This document shows positions 1 to 8,818 of a stretch of DNA of 64,000 nucleotides, in pieces. Position 1 is the stretch's first letter, and each line of letters begins with the position of its first letter. Origin of the DNA: Pseudomonas mandelii (GTDB lineage: Bacteria > Pseudomonadota > Gammaproteobacteria > Pseudomonadales > Pseudomonadaceae); assembly GCF_006438925.1 (NCBI RefSeq), contig NZ_RCZA01000006.1, positions 345,837 to 409,836 of the forward strand, given 5' to 3'. Both the position numbers and the translations under genes were made by a program. Under the pieces are notes generated by a model. The model had not been told where the DNA came from, did no database searches, and saw only the letters and a program-made list of their open reading frames with translations.

Positions 1-1014
1 TCCTTCACTGCCAGCTTCCTCAACCAGGCCGGTGCGCTGATCCACGTTTACACCGACGGCAGCATCCACCTGAACCATGGCGGCACCGAAATGGGCCAGG
101 GCCTGAACACCAAAGTCGCGCAGGTCGTGGCGGAAGTGTTCCAGGTGGAAATGGACCGCGTGCAGATCACCGCGACCAACACCGACAAGGTGCCAAACAC
201 CTCGCCGACCGCCGCTTCCAGCGGTGCCGACCTGAACGGGAAAGCGGCGCAGAACGCAGCGGAAATCATCAAGAAACGCCTGGTTGAATTCGCTGCGCGG
301 CAGTACAAAGTCAGCGAAGAAGACGTGGAATTCCACAACGGCCATGTACGCGTTCGCGATCACATCCTGACCTTTGAATCGCTGATCCAGCAGGCGTATT
401 TCGCTCAGGTTTCGCTGTCGAGCACCGGGTTCTACAAGACCCCGAAAATCTTCTACGACCGCAGCCAGGCGCGGGGCCGGCCGTTCTACTACTACGCCTT
501 CGGCGCAGCGTGCTGCGAGGTGATCATCGACACCCTCACCGGCGAGTACAAAATGCTGCGCACCGACATCCTCCACGACGTCGGCGACTCACTGAACCCG
601 GCGATCGACATCGGTCAGGTCGAGGGTGGTTTCATCCAGGGCATGGGGTGGCTGACCATGGAAGAACTGGTGTGGAACAACAAGGGCAAACTGATGACCA
701 ACGGCCCGGCCAGCTACAAGATCCCGGCGGTGGCGGACATGCCGCTGGACCTGCGGGTGAAGCTGGTGGAAAACCGTAAAAATCCGGAAGACACGGTGTT
801 CCACTCCAAGGCAGTGGGCGAGCCGCCGTTCATGCTCGGCATCGCTGCGTGGTGTGCGATCAAGGACGCCGTGGCCAGTCTGGGCGACTACAAGCATCAA
901 CCGAAAATCGACGCACCGGCGACGCCGGAGCGGGTGTTGTGGGGTTGTGAGCAGATGCGCCAGTTGACGGTGGCGAAGGCTGTCGAGGCTGAGCCGGAGT
1001 TGGCTTCGCTTTAA
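1..1014 (+). CDS. xdhB: Xanthine dehydrogenase, molybdopterin-binding subunit (3' part only)
   Basis: The reading frame is open from the first base, so this is the C-terminal 337 residues of a protein that is usually close to 800 residues long. XdhB is the molybdenum-cofactor subunit that oxidises hypoxanthine and xanthine to urate. Visible family features are the GGTEMGQG cofactor-binding loop near residue 27 of the fragment and the AVGEPPFMLG segment near residue 275, which carries the conserved active-site glutamate. xdhC follows after a 117-base gap that holds a REP pair, and guaD comes next. The order xdhB-xdhC-guaD supports a purine-degradation operon. The start lies outside the window. 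Confidence 0.95.
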   Translation, partial: SFTASFLNQAGALIHVYTDGSIHLNHGGTEMGQGLNTKVAQVVAEVFQVEMDRVQITATNTDKVPNTSPTAASSGADLNGKAAQNAAEIIKKRLVEFAARQYKVSEEDVEFHNGHVRVRDHILTFESLIQQAYFAQVSLSSTGFYKTPKIFYDRSQARGRPFYYYAFGAACCEVIIDTLTGEYKMLRTDILHDVGDSLNPAIDIGQVEGGFIQGMGWLTMEELVWNNKGKLMTNGPASYKIPAVADMPLDLRVKLVENRKNPEDTVFHSKAVGEPPFMLGIAAWCAIKDAVASLGDYKHQPKIDAPATPERVLWGCEQMRQLTVAKAVEAEPELASL

Positions 1015-1028
1015 GACCGAGTCGCGGC

Positions 1029-1096
1029 CTTCGCGAGCAAGCCCGCTCCCACAGGGGAATGCATTCCAAATGTGGGAGCGAGCCTGCTCGCGAAGA
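1029..1096. repeat. REP pair, family A
   Basis: Two inverted copies of the REP core GGGAGCGAGCCTGCTCGC (left copy slightly diverged: AAGCCCGCTCCC) face each other across about 20 bases between xdhB and xdhC. It lies inside an apparent operon, so it would be transcribed and could fold into a stable hairpin. Confidence 0.9.
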
Positions 1097-1131
1097 GGCC
1101 CGAACAGACAACAGAAATGTTGAGGTGAAAC

Positions 1132-1977
1132 ATGTACAACTGGATCGACGCCCTCGCCGACCTGCAATCCCAGGGTGAACCCTGCGTGCTGGTCACCATC
1201 ATCGAAGAGCTCGGCTCGACGCCGCGTAACGCCGGCTCGAAGATGGTCATCAGCGCCAACCAGACCTTCGACACCATCGGTGGCGGGCATCTGGAATACA
1301 AGGCCATGCAGATCGGCCGCGAGATGCTTGCCAGCGGCAAGCAGGACACCCACCTTGAGCGCTTCAGCCTCGGCGCCAGCCTGGGTCAGTGCTGCGGCGG
1401 CGTGACGGTGTTGCTGTTCGAACCGATGGGCCAGGTCCAGGCGCAAATCGCCGTATTCGGTGCAGGCCACGTCGGCCGGGCGCTGGTGCCGCTGCTCGCC
1501 AGCCTGCCCTGCCGGGTGCGCTGGATCGATTCGCGGGAAGCCGAATTCCCGGAACAGATCCCCCACGGCGTCCGTAAAATCGTCGCCGAAGAACCGGTGG
1601 ACGAAATCGATGACCTGCCCGCCGGCAGCTACTGCATCGTCATGACCCACAATCACCAGCTCGACCTCGAACTCACCGCCGCGATCCTCAAGCGCAACGA
1701 CTTCGCCTACTTCGGCCTGATCGGTTCGAAGACCAAACGGGTGAAATTCGAACACCGCTTGCGTGATCGTGGTTTCGACAGCGCCGTGCTGCAACGCATG
1801 CGCTGCCCGATGGGCATCGGCGAAGTCAAAGGCAAGTTGCCTGTGGAAATCGCCATCTCCATCGCCGGCGAAATCATCGCCACCTATAACGCCAATTTCG
1901 GCCAGCACACCGCCAGCGCCGGATCGTCGATCGCCAAACTGCTGCCTGCTTCACGCCGCAGCCACGCTTCGAACTAA
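1132..1977 (+). CDS. xdhC: Xanthine dehydrogenase accessory protein XdhC
   Basis: The 281-residue protein is of the XdhC/CoxI family, which binds the molybdenum cofactor and promotes its sulfuration and insertion into xanthine dehydrogenase. The N-terminal XdhC domain has the GSTPRNAGSKM and GGGHLE motifs (residues 29-55). A Rossmann-type nucleotide-binding segment, VFGAGHVGRALVPLLA, begins near residue 108. The C-terminal domain has FGLIGSKTKR near residue 196 and the EIAISIAGEI helix. The ATG is preceded by a good ribosome site (GAGGTG). It lies between xdhB and guaD, as in other Pseudomonas. Confidence 0.96.
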   Translation: MYNWIDALADLQSQGEPCVLVTIIEELGSTPRNAGSKMVISANQTFDTIGGGHLEYKAMQIGREMLASGKQDTHLERFSLGASLGQCCGGVTVLLFEPMGQVQAQIAVFGAGHVGRALVPLLASLPCRVRWIDSREAEFPEQIPHGVRKIVAEEPVDEIDDLPAGSYCIVMTHNHQLDLELTAAILKRNDFAYFGLIGSKTKRVKFEHRLRDRGFDSAVLQRMRCPMGIGEVKGKLPVEIAISIAGEIIATYNANFGQHTASAGSSIAKLLPASRRSHASN

Positions 1978-2000
1978 AAAGCCACGAATTGAGAACGACA

Positions 2001-3305
2001 ATGCCTCTGACTCGCAAAGCCTACCGCGCCGCCATTCTGCACAGCATCGCCGACCCCGCCGAAGTGGGCATCGAAGCCTCTTATGAGTATTTCGAAGACG
2101 GCTTGCTGGTGGTCGATAACGGCCAGATCAGCGCCCTTGGTCACGCCAGCGCCTTGCTGCCGACCCTGCCGGCCGATATCGAAATCACCCATTATCAGGA
2201 CGCGCTGATCACCCCAGGCTTCATCGACACCCACATTCACTTGCCGCAAACCGGCATGGTCGGCGCCTACGGCGAGCAGCTGCTGGACTGGCTCAACACC
2301 TACACCTTTCCGTGCGAAAGCCAGTTTGCCGACAAGGCTCACGCTGACGAAGTCGCGGACATTTTCATCAAGGAACTGCTGCGCAACGGCACCACTACGG
2401 CGCTGGTGTTTGGCAGCGTGCACCCGCAATCGGTGAACTCGTTCTTTGAAGCCGCCGAACAGCTGGACCTGCGGATGATTGCCGGCAAGGTGATGATGGA
2501 CCGCAACGCGCCGGACTACCTGACCGACACCGCCGAATCCAGCTATGTCGAAAGCAAGGCGCTGATCGAGCGCTGGCACGGCAAGGGTCGCCTGCACTAC
2601 GCGGTCACCCCGCGGTTCGCCCCGACCAGCACCCCGGAACAGCTGACCCTCGCCGGCCAGTTGCTCAGCGAATTCCCTGATCTGTACATGCAGACTCACA
2701 TCAGCGAAAACCTGAAGGAAGTCGAGTGGGTCAAGGCGCTGTTCCCGGAGCGCAAGGGCTACCTGGACGTCTACGACCACTACAAACTACTCGGCGAACG
2801 TTCGGTATTCGCCCACGGCGTGCACCTGTGCGATGACGAGTGCGCGCGACTGGCGGAAACCGGCTCGGCAATCGCCTTCTGCCCGACGTCGAACTTCTTC
2901 CTAGGCAGCGGCCTGTTCAACCTGCCGATGGCCGAGAAGCACAAGTTGAATGTCGGCCTCGGTACGGACGTCGGTGGCGGCACCAGTTTCTCGCTGCTGC
3001 AAACGTTGAACGAAGCGTACAAGGTCATGCAGATGCAAGGTGCGCGACTGAGCCCGTTCAAATCGCTGTACCTGGCCACACTCGGCGGCGCTCGTGCGCT
3101 GCGCCTGGAAGACAAGATCGGCACCCTGCAACCGGGCACCGACGCGGACTTCCTGGTGCTGGACTACAACGCCACACCGCTGCTGAGCTATCGCTTGAAG
3201 CAGGCCAACAACATTGCCGAGACGTTGTTTGTGTTGATGACGCTGGGGGATGACCGGACGGTGTTGCAGACGTATGCGGCGGGGAATCAGGTGCATCAGC
3301 GCTAG
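2001..3305 (+). CDS. guaD: Guanine deaminase
   Basis: This 434-residue amidohydrolase converts guanine to xanthine and ammonia, feeding the xanthine dehydrogenase encoded just upstream. It has the zinc-binding HIH at residues 78-80 within PGFIDTHIHLPQTGM, the QTHISE strand with another metal or substrate histidine, FAHGVHL, and GTDVGGG near the C-terminal end of the barrel, all typical of GuaD. The ATG at 2001 gives a normal N-terminus; an in-frame TTG 12 bases upstream is less likely. It starts 23 bases after xdhC and is probably co-transcribed. A terminator follows. Confidence 0.96.
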   Translation: MPLTRKAYRAAILHSIADPAEVGIEASYEYFEDGLLVVDNGQISALGHASALLPTLPADIEITHYQDALITPGFIDTHIHLPQTGMVGAYGEQLLDWLNTYTFPCESQFADKAHADEVADIFIKELLRNGTTTALVFGSVHPQSVNSFFEAAEQLDLRMIAGKVMMDRNAPDYLTDTAESSYVESKALIERWHGKGRLHYAVTPRFAPTSTPEQLTLAGQLLSEFPDLYMQTHISENLKEVEWVKALFPERKGYLDVYDHYKLLGERSVFAHGVHLCDDECARLAETGSAIAFCPTSNFFLGSGLFNLPMAEKHKLNVGLGTDVGGGTSFSLLQTLNEAYKVMQMQGARLSPFKSLYLATLGGARALRLEDKIGTLQPGTDADFLVLDYNATPLLSYRLKQANNIAETLFVLMTLGDDRTVLQTYAAGNQVHQR

Positions 3306-3320
3306 GTTTTCTTCGGCCAT

Positions 3321-3358
3321 AAAAAATCCCCCGTACTCTTCAGTCCGGGGGATTTTTA
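3321..3358 (+). terminator. Intrinsic terminator after guaD
   Basis: The inverted repeat AAATCCCCC ... GGGGGATTTTT with a short loop ends in a T run 15 bases after the guaD stop. The A run on the other side means it could also act on the minus strand for the convergent gntR gene. Confidence 0.9.
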
Positions 3359-3375
3359 TTGCCTGTCAGATTGCT

Positions 3376-3468
3376 ATCGCGAGCAGGCTCGCTCCCACAG
3401 TAGATCTCTAATGGACACAAGATTGGCGTTCAACACAAATCCAATGTGGGAGCGAGCCTGCTCGCGAT
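3376..3468. repeat. REP pair, family A
   Basis: Two inverted copies of GCGAGCAGGCTCGCTCCCAC and its complement are separated by about 45 bases, in the gap between the convergent guaD and gntR genes. Confidence 0.92.
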
Positions 3469-3487
3469 GGGCGCGACTCGGTCTGAC

Positions 3488-4252
3488 TTAAAGCTTGGCG
3501 ACCGGCCGTCCTGGCTTCTTGGTCTGCAACAAATGCGAGAACACCGCATGCAAATCATCCGACGCGCTTTCTTCGTCGAGGTTGAGTTTGCTGTCGATGT
3601 GATCCATGTGATGCATCATCAGGTCCACCGCCAGCTCAGCGTTGCGCGCTTCGATGGCGTCGATCAGCTGGGTGTGCTCGTCGTAGGAACAGTGCGAACG
3701 ATTGCCGCTTTCATACTGGGCAATGATCAACGACGTCTGGGACACCAGACTGCGCTGGAAGCTGATCAGCGGCGCGTTTTTCGCCGCTTCGGCCAACTTC
3801 AAGTGGAACTCGCCCGACAAACGAATACCGGCGCCGCGATCGCCACGGGAGAAGCTGTCGCGTTCGTCGTTGACCATCTGGCGCAACTCGGCAATCTGCT
3901 CGGCAGTGGCGTGCTGCACCGCCAATTCAGTGATCGCACGCTCCACCAGACGCCGGGCCATGAACACCTGGCGAGCCTCTTCGACACTCGGGCTGGCGAC
4001 GACAGCGCCACGGTTCGGCCGCAGCAGCACAACGCCTTCATGGGCCAGGCGCGACAGCGCGCGGCGAATGATGGTGCGACTGACCCCGAAAATTTCCCCC
4101 AGCGCTTCTTCGCTCAACTTGGTACCGGGCGCCAGACGCTGTTCGAGGATGGCCTCGAAGATATGCGCATAGACAATATCGTCCTGAGTACCGCTGCGGC
4201 CGGCTTTGCCTGCTCGCGGTTGTTTCTTTAGGGGTTGCAACTGTTCGTTCAT
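3488..4252 (-). CDS. GntR-family regulator with FCD domain
   Basis: The 254-residue protein has an N-terminal winged helix (residues about 25-90, with GTKLSEEALGEIFGVSR and RNRGAVV-like wing) and a C-terminal helical FCD ligand-binding domain, placing it in the FadR subfamily. The start chosen is ATG at 4252; the frame stays open upstream, but the HTH begins at the usual distance from this start. It is convergent with xdhC-guaD and divergent from the BenE-type transporter, so a role in purine or transporter control is inferred from position only. A TTGT-AC-ACAA palindrome lies 93 bases upstream of the start and is a candidate operator. Confidence 0.9.
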   Translation of the reverse strand: MNEQLQPLKKQPRAGKAGRSGTQDDIVYAHIFEAILEQRLAPGTKLSEEALGEIFGVSRTIIRRALSRLAHEGVVLLRPNRGAVVASPSVEEARQVFMARRLVERAITELAVQHATAEQIAELRQMVNDERDSFSRGDRGAGIRLSGEFHLKLAEAAKNAPLISFQRSLVSQTSLIIAQYESGNRSHCSYDEHTQLIDAIEARNAELAVDLMMHHMDHIDSKLNLDEESASDDLHAVFSHLLQTKKPGRPVAKL

Positions 4253-4344
4253 GGGCACTCGAGTCGGAAGAACTGCGGCGAATTGACCGTGACTGTAATA
4301 CGGCACAGTGGGTCGCTGGCAAGTATCGCGTAAAAAACACTGCG

Positions 4345-4356
4345 ATTGTACACAAT
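4345..4356. promoter_or_regulatory. Candidate GntR/FCD operator
   Basis: The sequence ATTGTACACAAT contains the half-sites TTGT and ACAA spaced by two bases, the layout typical of FadR-type regulators. It lies between the divergent gntR and BenE-type genes. Similar elements occur at 48719 next to the prp regulator and at 55552. Confidence 0.5.
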
Positions 4357-4449
4357 GGAGGGTGGCAACACGACTGTACGGCTGTTTGTCACTTCCGCTG
4401 TATTGCAACGACTGGTTACTTTTGAGTTTAGGCTTGAACGCAGAATCCT

Positions 4450-4484
4450 GTAGGAGCTGTCGAGTGAAACGAGGCTGCTCCTAC
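4450..4484. repeat. Single-arm copy of repeat family B
   Basis: One arm only of the GTAGGAGCTG repeat with the TCGAGTGAAACGAGG module is present, ended by an inverted CTCCTAC. Every other family B copy in the window has two arms. Confidence 0.8.
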
Positions 4485-4537
4485 GTTGGACGACTTCGCT
4501 TCGGATATTTTCGTACGTAATAAGGAACACCGCTGTC

Positions 4538-5728
4538 ATGAACGACGTCACGCACACGCAGCTCCGCCCTTTTGCCGATACGTCGCCTTCTGCGATCGTC
4601 GCCGGCTTCATTGCGATGATGACCGGTTACACCAGCTCGCTGGTCCTGATGTTCCAGGCCGGGCAAGCGGCGGGTCTGACCAGCGGGCAGATTTCCTCGT
4701 GGATCTGGGCGATCTCGATTGGCATGGCGGTGTGCTCGATTGGCCTGTCTCTGCGTTACCGCACGCCGATCACCATCGCCTGGTCGACGCCCGGCGCAGC
4801 GTTGCTGATCACCAGTCTGGGCGGCGTGACCTACGGCGAAGCCATTGGCGCCTACATTACCTGCGCGGCGCTGGTGACGATCTGTGGTTTGACCGGCAGC
4901 TTCGAACGGCTGGTGAAAAAGATTCCGGCGTCATTGGCCGCTGCCCTGCTGGCGGGGATTCTGTTCAAGATCGGCAGCGAAATCTTCGTCGCCGCGCAGC
5001 ATCGCACCGCGCTGGTATTGGGCATGTTCTTCACTTATCTGGTGGTCAAACGCCTGTCGCCGCGTTATGCCGTACTGGCCGCGCTGTTGATCGGGACGGC
5101 GCTGTCAGGGTTCATGGGCTTGCTGGACTTCAGCGGCTTCCATCTGGAAGTGGCGACGCCGATCTGGACCACGCCGCACTTCTCCCTGGCCGCGACCATC
5201 AGCATCGGCATTCCGCTGTTTGTCGTGGCAATGACCTCGCAGAACATGCCCGGCATCGCCGTGCTGCGCGCCGACGGTTACACCGTACCGGCCTCGCCGC
5301 TGATCACCACCACCGGCATCGCCTCGTTGCTGCTGGCGCCGTTCGGTTCCCACGGGATTAACCTGGCAGCCATCAGCGCAGCGATTTGCACCGGACCTCA
5401 TGCCCATGAGGATCGTAACAAGCGCTACACGGCGGCCGTCTGGTGCGGAATTTTCTACGGGATTGCCGGGGTGTTCGGCGCGACGCTGGCGGCGCTGTTT
5501 GCCGCGTTACCGAAAGAGTTGGTGCTGTCGATTGCGGCACTGGCACTGTTCGGCTCGATCATCAATGGCTTGAGCATTGCCATGAATGAAGTGAAGGAAC
5601 GTGAAGCGGCGCTGATTACCTTTATGGTCACGGCGTCGGGGTTGACGCTGTTTTCCATCGGTTCGGCGTTCTGGGGGATTGTGGCGGGGGTGTTGACGTT
5701 GGTGATCTTGAACTGGCGTAAAGCCTGA
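4538..5728 (+). CDS. BenE-family proton symporter
   Basis: This 396-residue, very hydrophobic protein has about 11-12 predicted membrane helices and matches the BenE benzoate/H+ symporter family (E. coli YdcO type). Recognisable segments include PITIAWSTPGAALL, the ASLAAALLAGILFKIG helix, and GSHGINLAAISAAICTGPHAH, the last being highly characteristic of BenE proteins. No benzoate-degradation gene lies nearby; it sits beside purine genes and a GntR regulator, so the substrate is uncertain. The ATG at 4538 follows AAGGA at a good distance. A palindromic repeat follows the stop. Confidence 0.9.
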   Translation: MNDVTHTQLRPFADTSPSAIVAGFIAMMTGYTSSLVLMFQAGQAAGLTSGQISSWIWAISIGMAVCSIGLSLRYRTPITIAWSTPGAALLITSLGGVTYGEAIGAYITCAALVTICGLTGSFERLVKKIPASLAAALLAGILFKIGSEIFVAAQHRTALVLGMFFTYLVVKRLSPRYAVLAALLIGTALSGFMGLLDFSGFHLEVATPIWTTPHFSLAATISIGIPLFVVAMTSQNMPGIAVLRADGYTVPASPLITTTGIASLLLAPFGSHGINLAAISAAICTGPHAHEDRNKRYTAAVWCGIFYGIAGVFGATLAALFAALPKELVLSIAALALFGSIINGLSIAMNEVKEREAALITFMVTASGLTLFSIGSAFWGIVAGVLTLVILNWRKA

Positions 5729-5733
5729 AAAGC

Positions 5734-5830
5734 AAAAGATCGCAGCCTCGTTTCACTCGACAGCTCCTACATTGGAATGTGTTCATCCTGTAGGAGCTGT
5801 CGAGTGAAACGAGGCTGCGATCCTTTGATC
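5734..5830. repeat. Inverted repeat, family B (TCGAGTGAAACGAGG module)
   Basis: Two long arms run from AAAAGATCGCAGCC to CAGCTCCTAC and back, with the TCGAGTGAAACGAGG module in both. The element starts 6 bases after the stop of the BenE-type gene. Confidence 0.93.
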
Positions 5831-5840
5831 GTCACAAAAA

Positions 5841-5870
5841 AAAACGGCGACCCTTGGGTCGCCGTTTTTT
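5841..5870. terminator. Bidirectional intrinsic terminator
   Basis: AAAACGGCGACCC and GGGTCGCCGTTTTTT form a stem with a tiny loop, with A and T runs on both sides. It lies just after the end of yggL (minus strand) and can also stop transcripts from the plus-strand transporter. Confidence 0.93.
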
Positions 5871-5876
5871 AGAACA

Positions 5877-6221
5877 TCAAGCTACCGGATTGATCGGCTT
5901 TTCCGGGTACCAGACGTCGATCAGCGGGCTGACAGTCGCTTCAGTCAGTTCGCTGCGGCCTTTGAGCCAGGCTTCAACAGCGGCACGCTGCTCTTCGGAC
6001 ACCGAGCCACGCTTCTGCAGGCAAACCAGACCGAAGTCGTCGCCGCCAACATAGCCCAGACCGTTGGCTTCCATGGCTTCTTTCAGGAACGCGTCGAGGA
6101 AAGCATCAATGGCTTCATCGGCCAAATCTTCTTTGAAATCCAGGTTCAGTTCGAAACCCAGCTCTTGAAATTCATCGACGCACAGTTTTTTGCGCAGACG
6201 CTGGGAACGGTTAGTCGCCAT
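5877..6221 (-). CDS. yggL: YggL family protein (DUF469)
   Basis: The 114-residue protein matches the YggL family (E. coli YggL is 108 residues): it has the basic N-terminus RSQRLRKKL, LGFELNLDF, the acidic helix DEAIDAFLDAFLKEAM, and EEQRAAVEAWL. YggL has been found associated with the 50S ribosomal subunit in other work; its exact role is unsettled. The ATG at 6221 has AGGA upstream, and the open frame continues further without a better start. It is a single gene with its own terminator. Confidence 0.9.
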   Translation of the reverse strand: MATNRSQRLRKKLCVDEFQELGFELNLDFKEDLADEAIDAFLDAFLKEAMEANGLGYVGGDDFGLVCLQKRGSVSEEQRAAVEAWLKGRSELTEATVSPLIDVWYPEKPINPVA

Positions 6222-6454
6222 TGGAACAATCCTCATAAGTAATAACGGGCGGCACTTTAGCAGTTTAAGGCGCCGATTGCCCGTCTCTCTGGGGTGCAAG
6301 CCCTACCGTCGGTAAAAAATAGCGGATTAGAAGGCCAGGGCACGGCACAAGCCGCTACACCTTGGGGCATAATGCCGACACTTTCATGACCACTGAGGGA
6401 ATTTATCTTCATGCCCTCGTCTTTTTCCCCCTCGGCTGTAGGGTTTTATTTCAC

Positions 6455-7915
6455 ATGATCAAATCTTTGCGTCCATTGCTACTGGCCGGTTTTCTGCTTC
6501 CTCTGGCCTTCTCTGTTTCCGCCGCTTCGATCAACACCGCGCTGTCGCCCAACGTTGAAAAAGCCCTCAAGGCCAGCAAGATGCAGGACAACGCCCTGTC
6601 GCTGGTGATGATCCCGCTCAACGGACCTGGCACCCCGACGATTTTCAATGCTGACGTCTCCGTCAATCCGGCCTCGACCATGAAACTGGTCACCACTTAC
6701 GCGGCGCTGGAAATGCTCGGCCCGAACCACCAGTGGAAAACCGAGTTCTACACCGACGGCACGCTCAGCGGCGGCATCCTCAACGGCAACCTCTACCTCA
6801 AGGGTGGCGGCGATCCGAAGCTGAACATGGAAAAACTCTGGTTGCTGATGCGTGACCTGCGCGCCAACGGTGTGACGCAAATCACCGGCGACCTGGTGTT
6901 GGACCGCAGTTTCTTCGTACAACCGCAACTGCCCGAGTTCAACGACGATGGCAATGACGAGAACAAACCGTTCCTGGTCAAACCCGATTCGCTGATGGTC
7001 AACCTCAAGGCCCTGCGTTTTGTGGCGCGTAACGACAACGGCCGGGTGCTGGTGTCGGTGGAGCCGCCGATTGCCACCATTCGCATCGAAAACCAGGTTA
7101 AAGCCGTCAACTCCAAGCAATGCACCGGTGGCGTGCGCTACAACCCGGTGACTCAGGCCGATGGCAGCGTGACCGTGACGGTCGGCGGCCAGTTGGGCGA
7201 GGGCTGCAGCTCCCAGACTTACCTGTCGTTGCTCGACCACGCGACCTACACCGCAGGCGCCGTGCGGGCGATCTGGAAGGAACTGGGCGGCAGCATTCAG
7301 GGCAAGGACCGTCTGGCGCCAACACCCAAAGATGCCAAGGTCCTGGCTCGGGCCTTCTCGCCAGACCTGGCGGAAATCATCCGCGACATCAACAAATACA
7401 GTAACAACACCATGGCCCAGCAGCTGTTCCTGAGCCTGGGTGCACAGTTCCGCACCGAGGCCGACGGTGACGATGCCAAGGCTGCACAGCGTGTGGTGCG
7501 TCAGTGGCTGGCGAAGAAAGGCATCACCGCGCCGCACCTGGTGATGGAAAACGGTTCCGGCCTGTCCCGTGCGGAACGGGTGAGTGCGCGTGAAATGGCC
7601 GGCATGCTGCAAGCGGCCTGGAAAAGCCCGTATTCGGCCGAGTTCATCAGTTCGATGCCGATTGCCGGCACCGACGGCACCATGCGCAAACGCCTGAAGA
7701 CCACGGCGATGCGCGGTGAAGCACACATCAAGACCGGCACTTTGAATACGGTGCGGGCGATTGCCGGTTTCAGCCGCGACATCAACGGCAATACCTGGGC
7801 GGTAGTGGCGATCCTCAACGACAAGGCACCGTTTGGCGCGTCGTCGGTGCTGGATCAGGTGCTACTGGACCTGTATCGCCAGCCGAAACTGCCGGAAACG
7901 GCTTCGGTGCTCTAA
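6455..7915 (+). CDS. dacB: D-alanyl-D-alanine carboxypeptidase/endopeptidase (PBP4)
   Basis: This 486-residue class C penicillin-binding protein trims and cleaves peptidoglycan cross-links in the periplasm. A signal peptide (basic start, hydrophobic core, cleavage after SVSA at about residue 23) is followed by the catalytic S74-x-x-K77 motif in NPASTMKL, the SxN motif at S316-N-N318, and the KTG box at K426. The long insert between motifs 1 and 2 is typical of the PBP4 type. The ATG at 6455 begins the signal peptide; the frame is open for 31 codons upstream but lacks a good start there. Confidence 0.96.
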   Translation: MIKSLRPLLLAGFLLPLAFSVSAASINTALSPNVEKALKASKMQDNALSLVMIPLNGPGTPTIFNADVSVNPASTMKLVTTYAALEMLGPNHQWKTEFYTDGTLSGGILNGNLYLKGGGDPKLNMEKLWLLMRDLRANGVTQITGDLVLDRSFFVQPQLPEFNDDGNDENKPFLVKPDSLMVNLKALRFVARNDNGRVLVSVEPPIATIRIENQVKAVNSKQCTGGVRYNPVTQADGSVTVTVGGQLGEGCSSQTYLSLLDHATYTAGAVRAIWKELGGSIQGKDRLAPTPKDAKVLARAFSPDLAEIIRDINKYSNNTMAQQLFLSLGAQFRTEADGDDAKAAQRVVRQWLAKKGITAPHLVMENGSGLSRAERVSAREMAGMLQAAWKSPYSAEFISSMPIAGTDGTMRKRLKTTAMRGEAHIKTGTLNTVRAIAGFSRDINGNTWAVVAILNDKAPFGASSVLDQVLLDLYRQPKLPETASVL

Positions 7916-7924
7916 GCCTTAAAA

Positions 7925-7945
7925 TCAAAAGATCGCAGCCTCCGG
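7925..7945. repeat. Left remnant of a family B repeat split by the IS element
   Basis: TCAAAAGATCGCAGCCTCCGG is the start of a family B arm and breaks off exactly at the IS boundary. Removing the IS and one CGG restores a complete arm reading GCAGCCTCCGGCAGCTCC across the join. Confidence 0.88.
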
Positions 7946-7984
7946 TGTAGTGGTTCAGTTTTTTTAAACCATTCCGTAGGAGTA

Positions 7985-8818
7985 TTAAGCCGCCTGCTCC
8001 TCAAACAGCGCAGGCGGCAAGTGGTTCGAGGCGGAGTGGCAACGGCGATGGTTGTAATGGGAGATGAAACCCATCACATCCTTCTCGGCCTCGAAATGAT
8101 TTTGGTAGCCGTTCTCCGGCATCCAATCGTGCTTTAACGTCCTGAAATAGCGTTCAACCACCGCGTTGTCCCAGCAGTTACCTCGACGACTCATGCTTTG
8201 AACGATCCGGCTTTCCGCTAGGCATGCAACAAATCGATCAGCGGTGTACTGACAACCCTGGTCTGAGTGAAATAGCAGTTCAGGCATCGGGCGGCGTAGC
8301 GACACTGCCAGTCTCAGTGCTTTCGCAGACAGCTCAGCATCGGCGGTTCGTGAGCAAGCCCAACCCACAATCCTGCGTGAAAACAGATCCATCACCACCG
8401 CTAGATAAAGCCAGCCATTTCCCACTCTGATGTAGGTAATATCGCCCGCCCAAAGCGTGTCTGGACGGGACGGATTAAATCGACGATCAAGTATGTTCGG
8501 GGCAACGATCGCCGGCTTCGTGGCGCGGCGATAATGGGCATAACGCGGCCTGCGTCGGTGAAGGCCAAAGGTTTTGATCAAAGTGCGCATTCGATAGCGC
8601 CCGATGAAAATGCCCTCTTTTCTTAGCTCTTTGGATAGCCCACGAGTACCTAGCGCCTCTCGATGTTCTTTATGCAGCGCACGAAGCTTGCGCCCCAGCC
8701 AACGCAGGGCAGGTTTCTGCTGTTTGGGTTTGCACTTGGTGTAATAGCTGCTGCGGGCAAGGCCAAGTACGGAGCACATACGCCGAATCGACATTGCACC
8801 TCTAACGCCATCAATCAC
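7985..8818 (-). CDS. IS3-family transposase OrfB (DDE integrase domain)
   Basis: The 277-residue frame starts at a GTG that overlaps the orfA stop. The N-terminal HTH_21-like region contains HREALGTRGLSKELRKEG, and the integrase core has the DDE triad: the first D in LWAGDITYI, the second in LLFHSDQGCQY, and the E in NAVVERYFRTLKHDW. The motif HRRCHSASNHLPPALFE is typical of IS3 transposases. The full transposase is expected to be an OrfAB fusion made by -1 frameshifting at 8860-8866; the orfB frame is open from there to the GTG. Confidence 0.95.
   Translation of the reverse strand: MIDGVRGAMSIRRMCSVLGLARSSYYTKCKPKQQKPALRWLGRKLRALHKEHREALGTRGLSKELRKEGIFIGRYRMRTLIKTFGLHRRRPRYAHYRRATKPAIVAPNILDRRFNPSRPDTLWAGDITYIRVGNGWLYLAVVMDLFSRRIVGWACSRTADAELSAKALRLAVSLRRPMPELLFHSDQGCQYTADRFVACLAESRIVQSMSRRGNCWDNAVVERYFRTLKHDWMPENGYQNHFEAEKDVMGFISHYNHRRCHSASNHLPPALFEEQAA

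Larger units (their letters stand above)
4253..4537. other. Intergenic region between divergent gntR and BenE-type gene
   Basis: This 285-base stretch contains no convincing gene. It holds the candidate operator at 4345 and a single repeat arm at 4450-4484, in which GTAGGAGC and GCTCCTAC close a hairpin around the TCGAGTGAAACGAGG module. Confidence 0.6.

Noticed and set aside
589..1908. A 439-codon minus-strand open frame across xdhB and xdhC
   Set aside because: It runs antisense to two well-supported genes and the REP pair, with no family likeness. GC-rich genomes produce such frames often.
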